NCBI RefSeq assembly: GCF_003957295.1
Contig: NZ_RQPJ01000002.1
Location: 62,001-126,000, forward strand
Direction: 5' to 3'
DNA from: Arenibacter aquaticus
GTDB lineage: Bacteria > Bacteroidota > Bacteroidia > Flavobacteriales > Flavobacteriaceae
DNA: 64,000 bases
In this document: piece after piece, positions 45,062-53,687 of the stretch
How positions within the stretch are numbered: position 1 is the stretch's first letter
How the letters are laid out: each line of letters starts with the position of its first letter
Notes under the pieces: generated by a model
Told to the model about the DNA's origin: nothing
Seen by the model: the letters and a program-made list of their open reading frames with translations, nothing else
Databases searched by the model: none
Made by a program: the position numbers and the translations under genes

Positions 45062-47212
45062 TCATAATGTTATTACCTGCGAGTTAATTGTCTTCAAATT
45101 ATTTGGATCAAACGGTCTTTCTAGTTTTACCCAAAAAGCTTTATCTCGTCTAATGCTCTCAAATTCGTTTTTGATTGATAGTGTTTTTGACGCTTTGTCG
45201 GTGTGAAGGAAATCTTTAATGAGCAAGATTTTCTGGTTATCGGTTTCAAAAATTAAATTCAAGAACTGTGCAGTTTTATTTTCACCAAATGACGATGTTG
45301 GCGCATCAAAGATCATTGGAAAATTTTCTTCTTTTGTCTCTGTGGCTAATTCTGAAATAGCAAAAAGAATTGAGATATGCATTGATGTCAGCAAGGATTG
45401 ATTTGGCTTATAAAAAACTCTTTCATCTTCTTGCAACTCAACTTCAACAATAGTACGATTTACCTTATTTCGCCTTATAAACACAATTGTACCAGTGAAA
45501 GCATCAATGTTAATTTTCTTGAAAAAGCTATTAGACTTTGTTTGTAGCTTTTCAATAAACTCATCAAACTTTTTCTCTTTGGTATCCAAAAAAATAGTTT
45601 CAATATCTCGTAATATATTTCTCGTTTTAATCAAAAATGAATTTGCTGAATCAGTATCAATTTTGTCTTTTTCCTCTTTTTTTGTTTTTAATTGGGCCTC
45701 AATTTTCTGGTATTCTGATGTATATCTAAGTTGATCTTCATTCTTGTTTTTTAAGTCCTTTTGCCAAGCATTATAATTTTTAAGTACATCTATTAATTTT
45801 TCCTCTGCAATGCTAGAATTACCCAAAATTCTCTCTCTTTCTAATTTTTCCTTTTCTAACTGCTCATTAAGATCTTCAATCTCCCTTTTTCTATCGTCAT
45901 TAAACTCAAAGAGTTCTTTAATTCTAGTTCTTATTGATCGTAGATTTTTCAAATTGTCTTCGTGGCTAATACTCAAATTTTCAAGCCTATTCGTATAGTT
46001 TAGCTTGAAAAGAGGCTCATCTTCTTCATCTTCAGTTTCATCGACAACTTGACTCTCTAGATATTTCTTAAGTCTTTCCATCATAAATTCATAAGCATCA
46101 GAACCTTTTTTTGCTTCACGATTACATACTTTACATATTTCATCATTAAGCATTTCTTCCATATGTGATTTTGAAGGTACACCGGTAGGAAGTGGAACCG
46201 CATTATTAAGTAAATCTGCCTTTGCCTTTTTCTCGCCAAGTTTAATTCCCTTTTCTTTGTCAAAATCAGATTGAAGTTCTCTACGTTTTTTGCTGTGCTC
46301 GGATATTTTTTTAGCAAATTCTTTGTGGAATGGTTCGAAATTTACAAGAATCCAATTTTCATCAAACAGGGATGTTGTGTAATTTTCGTCAATTCTTCCA
46401 TTAAGAAAAGAAATTTTTTGTTCAATCTCTTTAATCCTTTTATTTAAAGTTTCTAAAGCATCTGCGTTTTTAACGTGACTTTCTGCTAATTGCAAATTCC
46501 CTTCAATTTTCCTTATTTCCTCATCTGTAGAGTTTAAGTGAACTTCGTATTTATCCTTCTCTTTTTGAAGAAGCAAAATTTCTCCCTCAAGCCTGTTGTA
46601 TAGGTTTGCATTTTTCTTGTCAAGCTTTGCTGAATCTTCTACTGCCTTTTCAGCTTTCTCTCTAAGAAAAGAACCTTTCTCTGAATATTTATCATAGTGT
46701 TTTGCCTCTGAAAATAAGTTGATAAGGTTGACCAATGCATTATCGCTTTCAAAAATGTTCAAATCAGCTTCACCCTTGAACATAGAATATTTTCGAATTT
46801 GAAAAGGAAACACCCTATCAAGAAGAGCTGTGCCATCGACTTGACTACGCTCACCTGAACTATTTTCTTCAATACCTTCAATCATAAAGCTTGAAGTCGT
46901 ACATTGGTTTTCTTTTTCCTTTAAAGCTACAAAGGATCTGGTTATTATTTTACTATCGCCATACTGTTCAACAGTCATTGAGACCCTAACCCTAAAGCTT
47001 TCACCAATTTCAGTTTCACTTAACTTTTTGGCCGAAACAAGTAATTCTAAATCTTCATTCTCACCATTGAACAGCCAATCGACAGCTTCAAAAAATTTCG
47101 TTTTCCCTTCACCGTTTTCACCGAGAATAATATTCAAACCTTCCGACAACAGAAAAGTATTGGTGTCGTAGTAACATAGATAATTGTCTATTTGTATTTT
47201 TCTGATAATCAT
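45062..47212 (-). CDS. dndD: DndD-like SMC/RecF-type ATPase with CxxC hook
   Basis: 716 residues. Walker A is GENGEGKT (residues 31-38) after the N-terminal DNYLCYYDTNTF strand typical of SMC/RecF-like proteins. Long coiled-coil arms follow, with a central CKVC motif resembling a Rad50 zinc hook. The C-terminal half has a Walker B region FPMIFDAPTSSFGENKT. DndD is the ATPase that acts with the other Dnd proteins in DNA phosphorothioation. Its start overlaps the upstream 76-residue gene (ATGA). Confidence 0.88.
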   Translation of the reverse strand: MIIRKIQIDNYLCYYDTNTFLLSEGLNIILGENGEGKTKFFEAVDWLFNGENEDLELLVSAKKLSETEIGESFRVRVSMTVEQYGDSKIITRSFVALKEKENQCTTSSFMIEGIEENSSGERSQVDGTALLDRVFPFQIRKYSMFKGEADLNIFESDNALVNLINLFSEAKHYDKYSEKGSFLREKAEKAVEDSAKLDKKNANLYNRLEGEILLLQKEKDKYEVHLNSTDEEIRKIEGNLQLAESHVKNADALETLNKRIKEIEQKISFLNGRIDENYTTSLFDENWILVNFEPFHKEFAKKISEHSKKRRELQSDFDKEKGIKLGEKKAKADLLNNAVPLPTGVPSKSHMEEMLNDEICKVCNREAKKGSDAYEFMMERLKKYLESQVVDETEDEEDEPLFKLNYTNRLENLSISHEDNLKNLRSIRTRIKELFEFNDDRKREIEDLNEQLEKEKLERERILGNSSIAEEKLIDVLKNYNAWQKDLKNKNEDQLRYTSEYQKIEAQLKTKKEEKDKIDTDSANSFLIKTRNILRDIETIFLDTKEKKFDEFIEKLQTKSNSFFKKINIDAFTGTIVFIRRNKVNRTIVEVELQEDERVFYKPNQSLLTSMHISILFAISELATETKEENFPMIFDAPTSSFGENKTAQFLNLIFETDNQKILLIKDFLHTDKASKTLSIKNEFESIRRDKAFWVKLERPFDPNNLKTINSQVITL

Positions 47213-47439
47213 AAGGCCTCGTTTAGAAATTGTGTGACTTGATTCCTTAGAACTGAGTCAGTAACTGGTGACGTACCATCTAATCCTTCTACTATCAAGG
47301 CAATTGCTTTAATAACTGCTTTGTCAGAAGATAGTGCTTCTCTTACTGTAGATGGTAAATCAGTTTTGTCAAATTCATATTTAGATTCAAGTAAGTGGTG
47401 CGTCAAAAAACTTTTAAGTATAGTATCTTTTCTTGCCAT
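47209..47439 (-). CDS. Small conserved-looking Dnd-operon protein
   Basis: 76 residues, soluble and mostly helical: ILKSFLTHHLLESKYEFDKT then TVREALSSDKAVIKAIALIVE. No known family is recognised. It sits between the helicase gene (10-bp gap) and dndD (4-bp overlap), so it belongs to the operon and may be a helicase or DndD partner. There is no signal peptide. Confidence 0.65.
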   Translation of the reverse strand: MARKDTILKSFLTHHLLESKYEFDKTDLPSTVREALSSDKAVIKAIALIVEGLDGTSPVTDSVLRNQVTQFLNEAL

Positions 47440-47449
47440 AAGAGTAATT

Positions 47450-49654
47450 TTATAAATCGTTAAGGTTCAAACTATAATAGTCCAAAATATTCTTCAATGT
47501 TTCATAAGTGTCAGACTTATTCATAGCGAGATTAGCGAAGTCAACAACTCTCTCCAGTTCTTTCCTTACCAATCCTTTTTCCATCTCAAAAGTATTTTCT
47601 TCCGAGCCAACCTCTGGGACTACTACTAGATCGTGAATTGTTGCGTGGGTTTTATCATCGTGCAAGCGTAAAACTCTTCCTCTGCGTTGAATGAACTGTC
47701 TTGGGTTTCCCGTACTAGCGCAAAATACTGCCAACTCGGAACGAGGGACATCTACACCTTCGTCTAAACACTTCATTGATGTTAATACGTGAACATTCCC
47801 AGATTCAAAATTCTTCAATATGTTTTCGCGATTAATCGAGTTAGAAGTGAATTGCTTGACCATAATAGAGTCGTCCGTTCGGCTCACAGCTTTAGTATAT
47901 TCATTTATCAATCTATTTTCATCTTCCGTTTCAGTACTAAAATCCACATTTTCAAAATTTGATTCCACGCCCTCTGGCACATACACCAATGTATATTTTA
48001 AATCCTTGCGCTTATCATATTCATTGCTTAGTATATTTTTAAAAGCTTCAAGTTTATTTGCCGCTTTATGAATGATGCGTTTTCTTTGAAGAAGCAACCT
48101 CTCGATTTCTGGACTGCTTTTAAACGCACCCGTTTCTTTATCAAACATTCCCATTCTTAATAATTGCAAGGATAATTTTCTATACTCCTCTAATTCCCGA
48201 TCCGTGAGTTTAACCACGTGTGGGTAATACGTATAGCTGCATAACCATCCTATTTTTAAAGCTTCTTCCATAGAATATGAAACTATGTAAGGCGGTTTGT
48301 CATTGAAAAATTCTTGAATGGCTGTATTTCCAAGTTCGTCGAATTTTCTGTGCGGTGTAGCGGACAATCCTATTCTCTTTTCTAAATGTATTTCTGGTAA
48401 AATCTTTAAGAGTCCTTGTGAACCTAGATTATGAGTCTCATCTGCAATTAAGATAGTGTCAGTAGGAAGTTGAGTAAAATAACTCTGAAATTTCTTTCTT
48501 GGTAAGGAAGCATAAGTAACGATGACAATAAATGATGCATCAATAAGTTTTGACGCTGTGTTAAAGAAAGCAAGATTATTGTCCCAATTTTCCTTAGAAC
48601 TTACAGTAATGATATTTTTGAAGTTAAACTTGGCACATTCTTTTTTCCATTGCTCTACTAGTGCAGTTGTGGGTACAGTTATAATGGCTCTATAAATGTT
48701 TGTTGCTTTATATTCGTTCAATAAGCAGTTAAGAGAGGTAATTGTTTTTCCCGTCCCTGTCGCCATTGCGAAAATCCCTTTGTAATTATTGCCAACCCAT
48801 TCTTTATATGCATTAATTTGATATTCTCTAGGGCCTTCCTTATAAGGAAATTTAGGCGATCTGCGAATGAGGTCAATTTCATTGAAAAGTTTGGTAATCG
48901 TTTTTCTTAATTTTGGGTTTGAAATTAGGCTTCGTTTCTTTTTTAAGAGTTTTTCTTCTTGAACAAGTAGTTCATTAATATCTTTTTTGCCGAACTTATC
49001 TTTAAGTACAACTTCTATTTCATCTACAGGAATATATTCTACATCTTCATCTTTTTCAGAAAAATAAGCATCAATCAGTTTCCGTTGTTTTTTTATTAAC
49101 GTGTTTGATCGTCCATTTTCCCAACTTAGAAAAGCTTCTAGCTCCTCTAAATTTTCTGATAATCCATACAGTGTAAAATTGCAGGATGCCTTATAGGCAA
49201 CTGAGTCTTGTCCATCACTAAAAACTCCCGATTTATAATGGGCTATTCCTTTTCCATTTTTCGGCTTAATCACTTTGATTTCAATTCGTTTTTCAAAAAT
49301 GAGATAAGTTAAACACTCAAAAAAGTGCGTATCATACTCATCCAGAACTTTACCTAAGGAAACGACATCCATTAAATCAAAAACCTTTCCGTGAGGTTCA
49401 TTACTGGCCTTTGTAATCGCCTCTTTGTCTTTTGAAGAGAGCAAGTGGTTTATAACCATTTTCATTTTACCTCCTTTACTTATAAAAGTGGCAAAGCCAA
49501 CGGAAAGCAAGTTTATAGCAGAAGAACTGAAGTAACCTAGTAATAAATTAAATTCTTTACTATTGGCTAATCCATCTAGATAAAATTGTAAAGGTTCATT
49601 TTCAGAACCTGTTTTATAGTCTCGATCTTTTGACCAATCGCAATCTTTAAGCAT
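47450..49654 (-). CDS. PLD-like / SF2 helicase in the Dnd operon
   Basis: 734 residues. The N-terminal third has an HxK-like motif within GIAHYKSGVFSDGQDSVAYK and ASCNFT, as in phospholipase D-type nuclease domains. The central SF2 helicase core has FAMATGTGKTITS (Walker A), DETHNLGS (motif II, variant of DEAD) and the C-terminal motif VI QFIQRRGRVLRLH. Such helicases accompany Dnd genes in some clusters and could act in restriction. It replaces the DndH-type helicase, which is absent. It starts 5 bp after the desulfurase stop. Confidence 0.85.
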   Translation of the reverse strand: MLKDCDWSKDRDYKTGSENEPLQFYLDGLANSKEFNLLLGYFSSSAINLLSVGFATFISKGGKMKMVINHLLSSKDKEAITKASNEPHGKVFDLMDVVSLGKVLDEYDTHFFECLTYLIFEKRIEIKVIKPKNGKGIAHYKSGVFSDGQDSVAYKASCNFTLYGLSENLEELEAFLSWENGRSNTLIKKQRKLIDAYFSEKDEDVEYIPVDEIEVVLKDKFGKKDINELLVQEEKLLKKKRSLISNPKLRKTITKLFNEIDLIRRSPKFPYKEGPREYQINAYKEWVGNNYKGIFAMATGTGKTITSLNCLLNEYKATNIYRAIITVPTTALVEQWKKECAKFNFKNIITVSSKENWDNNLAFFNTASKLIDASFIVIVTYASLPRKKFQSYFTQLPTDTILIADETHNLGSQGLLKILPEIHLEKRIGLSATPHRKFDELGNTAIQEFFNDKPPYIVSYSMEEALKIGWLCSYTYYPHVVKLTDRELEEYRKLSLQLLRMGMFDKETGAFKSSPEIERLLLQRKRIIHKAANKLEAFKNILSNEYDKRKDLKYTLVYVPEGVESNFENVDFSTETEDENRLINEYTKAVSRTDDSIMVKQFTSNSINRENILKNFESGNVHVLTSMKCLDEGVDVPRSELAVFCASTGNPRQFIQRRGRVLRLHDDKTHATIHDLVVVPEVGSEENTFEMEKGLVRKELERVVDFANLAMNKSDTYETLKNILDYYSLNLNDL

Positions 49655-49658
49655 ATTA

Positions 49659-50804
49659 TTATTGAGGTTCAGTTAGCTTTTTTATTTTTTCCACAACAAG
49701 TTTGACATCCTCAATTGTATTATATTTTCCAAGTGAAAAACGTAACGAAGCGAGTGCGTCATCATCAATAAGCCCCATTGATTTGAGCACGTGAGAAGGT
49801 TCAAAAACAGCTGATGAACAAGCTGATCCATTCGATACTGCAATGTTCTTCATTCTACCAATTAGTACATTGGCATCTTGACCTTTAAAACAAATATTAG
49901 TTGTATTATAAATTCTTTTAGTTAGATCACCATTCAGTGATGTATTTGGGATTTTTAACAATTCATATTCCAATGTGTTTCTTAAATCAGAAATGATTTT
50001 GCGATTCCTTTTCATTTCTTGGCTAGAGATTTCACAGGCTTTCGCTAAAGCAATAATCCCAGGAACATTTAGTGTTCCACTTCTAAGACCAATTTCGTGA
50101 CCACCACCGTGTGTTTGGGATGTGAGATTCACTCTCTTATCGCTTTTTCTTACAAACAGAGCACCGACACCTTTTGGGGCATACATCTTGTGTCCGCTAA
50201 AACAGAGTAGGTCTATACCTAAATCCCGAACATCAACTTCAATTTTACCCACCGCTTGTGTAGCATCTGTCATAAATAAAGCTCCTTTCTCGTGAGCTAT
50301 CTCCGCAATTTTTTTGACAGGTTGAATTACTCCTGTTTCGTTATTGACAAACATAACCGAAACAAGAATTGTATCCGTCCTTATGGATTCTTCTAAAAGA
50401 TCTAAGGATAGTAGTCCATTTTCTTTTACAGGTAGAAAAGTTACCTCGAACCCTTTTCTTTCTAAATCTTTGCAAGTGTCCAGAACTGCTTTATGTTCAG
50501 TCGAGACGGTAATGATGTGGTTGCCTTTAATTTTATAACTTTCTGCTACTCCTTTAATCGCAAGGTTGACTGCTTCTGTTGCACCACTAGTGAAGATTAT
50601 TTCACTGGATTCTGAATTTATAAAATGAGCAACTTGGCTCCTAGCCTGCGTTACACTTTCATTTATGATTTGACCAAAATGATGGGTGCTGCTTGAGTTA
50701 CCAAAACTATTCTTTAAAAAGGGTAGCATTGCATCTAATACCCTTGAATCAATTGGCGTAGTTGAATTGTAGTCTAAATATGATATGTTGTGTTTTTGAG
50801 TCAA
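49659..50804 (-). CDS. dndA: Cysteine desulfurase, DndA-type (IscS-like)
   Basis: 381 residues. PLP-binding Lys206 is in SGHKMYAPKG; the active Cys329 lies in VSNGSACSSAVFEPSHVL; the N-terminal motif is YLDYNSTTPID. The enzyme takes sulfur from cysteine as persulfide for DNA phosphorothioate synthesis. In Dnd systems dndA can be replaced by the housekeeping iscS, so carrying a dedicated copy is notable. It is sandwiched between dndB and the helicase with overlaps or near-overlaps. Confidence 0.92.
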   Translation of the reverse strand: MTQKHNISYLDYNSTTPIDSRVLDAMLPFLKNSFGNSSSTHHFGQIINESVTQARSQVAHFINSESSEIIFTSGATEAVNLAIKGVAESYKIKGNHIITVSTEHKAVLDTCKDLERKGFEVTFLPVKENGLLSLDLLEESIRTDTILVSVMFVNNETGVIQPVKKIAEIAHEKGALFMTDATQAVGKIEVDVRDLGIDLLCFSGHKMYAPKGVGALFVRKSDKRVNLTSQTHGGGHEIGLRSGTLNVPGIIALAKACEISSQEMKRNRKIISDLRNTLEYELLKIPNTSLNGDLTKRIYNTTNICFKGQDANVLIGRMKNIAVSNGSACSSAVFEPSHVLKSMGLIDDDALASLRFSLGKYNTIEDVKLVVEKIKKLTEPQ

Positions 50805-52037
50805 TCAGATTTCTTGTAAAACGTTATCTAAATCTTGTTCATATGAAATTTTAGAAGCATATCCTTCTTTCAGCCTTTGTAACTCATTTCCTTGAATTAA
50901 TTCTCTATTATATAGGTAAATCAATAGCAAATAGGTCAACGAAGTAGAATTCATCAACATTCTTTTTGCAATAGGGTTCCAAACAACATAATGCCAAGGT
51001 TTACTATCGATGTTAAAATTGATGTCATTAAACCTCTCTAAAATCTCATCAAATGATTTTTCTTCTCTTTTATAGATTGTTAAGCACGCTTTGATAAATG
51101 GTATTAAGCCAATTGGACGGAAAAGAAGATTTCCTCCTGTTTCACTATTTCTAAAAGGCGCGGCAGCATTCGCTTCTAGGTTTAGGTAGTCCGATATAAA
51201 TGAAAGATTATTTTTAAATGCATCCCAATATTGAATGCAAAAGGATTTAAACTCTTCTATTTCTTCGTCTGATGGTCTAAATTTGAGATATTCAGCAACC
51301 TTACTTTTAGTTGGTTTTTTATTGAATTTGTTTTGAAAATAAACATTAAACAGCTCAACATTAGCTTGATACAAAGTTATTATAGATGTTATGGCTTCTT
51401 TGTTGCTATTAGGTATGGCCTTTTGTTTTGCATAAACCACTCTTTTGTCGGTAAATAAATCATACTCTTCTAGCATATATCTAGTTACTATTGCTACAGA
51501 GTCGTCTTCGTCTAACGCAATAATATCATCCAATTTCACTGGTTTTGCATATCGATTCAAAGTTGTAAATAACCTTCGTGTTCGTTGTTTTCCTTCCGGA
51601 TCATTTTTATGACCAATAAAAATTGCAGCTATTTGGTGAGTCTTGAATTCAGGGTTCTCTTTTAAGGCTGCTTTAATACCTTCTACTCGATGTTGACCAT
51701 CAACTGGAAAAATTTTATGATTACTTGGAAAATCTAGCAAGCCCATTTTATAGGTTTCCATATCATCATATTTAAACTCAATTTCCTGCCAATCGGGATA
51801 ATCGTCGTAAACTGCTAACACAAGGGAATTGAAAAAGACAGAAGGTTGATTGAGAATATAACTTTTAATGCTCAAAAAATTATTCGTAATACTTCTTTGA
51901 ATCAAATCTTTAAGGGAATCTGATTTATGCAATTGCTCATCAATTTTTGAGACGTACTTACTCACTTGTTCAAAAGTCAAGGTGGTTACATAATAATCCC
52001 AATCTCCTATTTTCGATTTTAGTGCAGGTATTTTCAT
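50805..52037 (-). CDS. dndB: DndB-like DGQHR-domain protein
   Basis: 410 residues with the DGQHR motif (113-117; context FPVDGQHRVEG) that names the family. In known Dnd systems DndB represses the dnd operon and binds its promoter region. It may do so here, although no operator has been confirmed. The start overlaps the GIY-YIG stop by one base (TAATG), and its end abuts dndA with no gap. Confidence 0.9.
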   Translation of the reverse strand: MKIPALKSKIGDWDYYVTTLTFEQVSKYVSKIDEQLHKSDSLKDLIQRSITNNFLSIKSYILNQPSVFFNSLVLAVYDDYPDWQEIEFKYDDMETYKMGLLDFPSNHKIFPVDGQHRVEGIKAALKENPEFKTHQIAAIFIGHKNDPEGKQRTRRLFTTLNRYAKPVKLDDIIALDEDDSVAIVTRYMLEEYDLFTDKRVVYAKQKAIPNSNKEAITSIITLYQANVELFNVYFQNKFNKKPTKSKVAEYLKFRPSDEEIEEFKSFCIQYWDAFKNNLSFISDYLNLEANAAAPFRNSETGGNLLFRPIGLIPFIKACLTIYKREEKSFDEILERFNDINFNIDSKPWHYVVWNPIAKRMLMNSTSLTYLLLIYLYNRELIQGNELQRLKEGYASKISYEQDLDNVLQEI

Positions 52038-52564
52038 TATTGGAATGCTTTTATTGCCTGTTTAACTTCGGTATCAGGAATTTCAGTATTCATAGGTAAG
52101 AGTAACGAGTTTATGAATTGATTTTCAATACTAATCACATCCTCGTTGTCGTCTAACGGAAAATAAGCTAAATACAAATCATTCTTCCAATAATTGAACA
52201 TTCTGGTTAGTTTTGGCCTTTCGTTGTTCTTACTATATTTCTGAAAATATTCTTTCACTCGTTTTCTAAGGTTTTGATTTTCTGTTATTTGCGCTCTTCC
52301 AACATATAGGGGATATTCAGTTATTCCTGAAATTATATTACATTTTACATAAAACATATAAAGTCCACCTTTATCATTTGGAACATCAAGAACACCACCA
52401 TCAAAATCATCTGCATTTTCATTCAAGTACTTTAATTTTATCCAATTCTCAAATTTCAAGTCAAAATCAGCGCAAGTAAATTTCTTCCACAGCTCTCCGT
52501 GAAGTTTGTACTCGACTTTTCTTAACTCTACTTCTTCTCCTAAGGAAAATGCGCTGCCTGTCAT
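52037..52564 (-). CDS. GIY-YIG nuclease-like protein embedded in the Dnd operon
   Basis: 175 residues. The middle has GGLYMFYVKCNI, then YPLYVGRAQ, then NLRKRVKEYF: the two GIY-YIG core strands (GLY and YVG) and the following Arg-containing helix. The later ISIENQFINSLLLPMN contains a Glu at the right distance for metal binding, followed by an Asn. The first ~80 residues are not recognised and could bind DNA. It lies between dndC and dndB, is translationally coupled to dndB, and is a candidate nuclease tied to phosphorothioation. Confidence 0.7.
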   Translation of the reverse strand: MTGSAFSLGEEVELRKVEYKLHGELWKKFTCADFDLKFENWIKLKYLNENADDFDGGVLDVPNDKGGLYMFYVKCNIISGITEYPLYVGRAQITENQNLRKRVKEYFQKYSKNNERPKLTRMFNYWKNDLYLAYFPLDDNEDVISIENQFINSLLLPMNTEIPDTEVKQAIKAFQ

Positions 52565-52583
52565 AGTGCTAAAAACATATTAT

Positions 52584-53687
52584 CTAGATGAAACAAGCTG
52601 CACATCCTTCATCCTGGTCATCTCCCAAAATATCTACTAAATAGGGGGATTTCACTTTGGATTTTCTTTCCATCCTTTTGATATATTCCTCTTTGATTTT
52701 TTCTATCCTTTCAGGCTGTATTAATTCTTCTAAACTTTCGTTTTGTCCCCACGTATAACCATCTTTCTCATACTCCATTGCCTTTCTATATAGTTCAGGG
52801 TGTTGTTCATATAACCAAACCCATTCTATTTTTTGTTGGAAAAAGCAAAAGAAACATCCTGACCGACTTCTTGCATATTCGCCTTTTTTGCCATTAACTT
52901 CAAATTCAATCTTATTATAATAGGCAGGTACACCAACACCGCTTTCTTCTAATATTCTAAAAATATCTGCTTTAACCAATATTTCGTCGTTCTCTAAAAG
53001 CGGAAACGCTTCTTGTTTGGCTAAAGGATAATCTGTTGTTTTCAAAAAATCGAAAACTAGGTGATTAAAGGCTTTAACATTTGAATCCAACAAAGTGTTA
53101 AGTTTCTGATCAAGCGTAAAGTCAGGGGTTACTCGCCTGGACAAAACCTGATGCACTTTTACTTGATTTTGGCCAAAATCTGTATTTTTCAACATCGGAA
53201 CTAGTTGCTCTATATTTTGGTTAGAAAGCATCTTTGTCACTACATCCTTACTCCATATATTCTTACGAAAAGGGAATATAGATTGAATGTTGTTTTTGGT
53301 AGAAATATAACCCTCCCTCTCTTCATCCCCCCTGATGCCTACATATGAAACCACTGGATCGTCACCAACATAGTTTTCAAAAGGGGCTAACTTCAATTTT
53401 TTAGTACACCAACGCGCATTAGAAGAAGGCAAAAATCCTCCATACATTTTTAAAAAATGGTCGAATGGGTCCTCTGAACTTTTTTCTGCTCCTTGTAACA
53501 GATTAATTTTTATCCCGAGATATACTTCTAAATTTCTAATTAATTGGTACGTTTCTTCCAATTCCTTTCCTGTGTCGCAAGAGTAAAATTCTAGCTCTAT
53601 GGATGGATATTTGGTCTTGACGTAAATTGCTAGGGCAGCACTGTCTTTTCCTCCTGATATACCTAATACGTGTCTTATTTTGCTCAT
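52584..53687 (-). CDS. dndC: DndC-like PAPS-reductase-family sulfurtransferase
   Basis: 367 residues. The PP-loop motif SGGKDS is at 11-16, and CTKKLKLAPFENYV follows. Cys278 and Cys281 (GCFFC) suit an Fe-S cluster, and the C-terminus ends in a second CxxC (Cys362/Cys365, GCAACFI). DndC activates DNA with ATP and receives sulfur from DndA. The start overlaps the stop of the big ATPase gene (ATGA). Confidence 0.93.
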   Translation of the reverse strand: MSKIRHVLGISGGKDSAALAIYVKTKYPSIELEFYSCDTGKELEETYQLIRNLEVYLGIKINLLQGAEKSSEDPFDHFLKMYGGFLPSSNARWCTKKLKLAPFENYVGDDPVVSYVGIRGDEEREGYISTKNNIQSIFPFRKNIWSKDVVTKMLSNQNIEQLVPMLKNTDFGQNQVKVHQVLSRRVTPDFTLDQKLNTLLDSNVKAFNHLVFDFLKTTDYPLAKQEAFPLLENDEILVKADIFRILEESGVGVPAYYNKIEFEVNGKKGEYARSRSGCFFCFFQQKIEWVWLYEQHPELYRKAMEYEKDGYTWGQNESLEELIQPERIEKIKEEYIKRMERKSKVKSPYLVDILGDDQDEGCAACFI

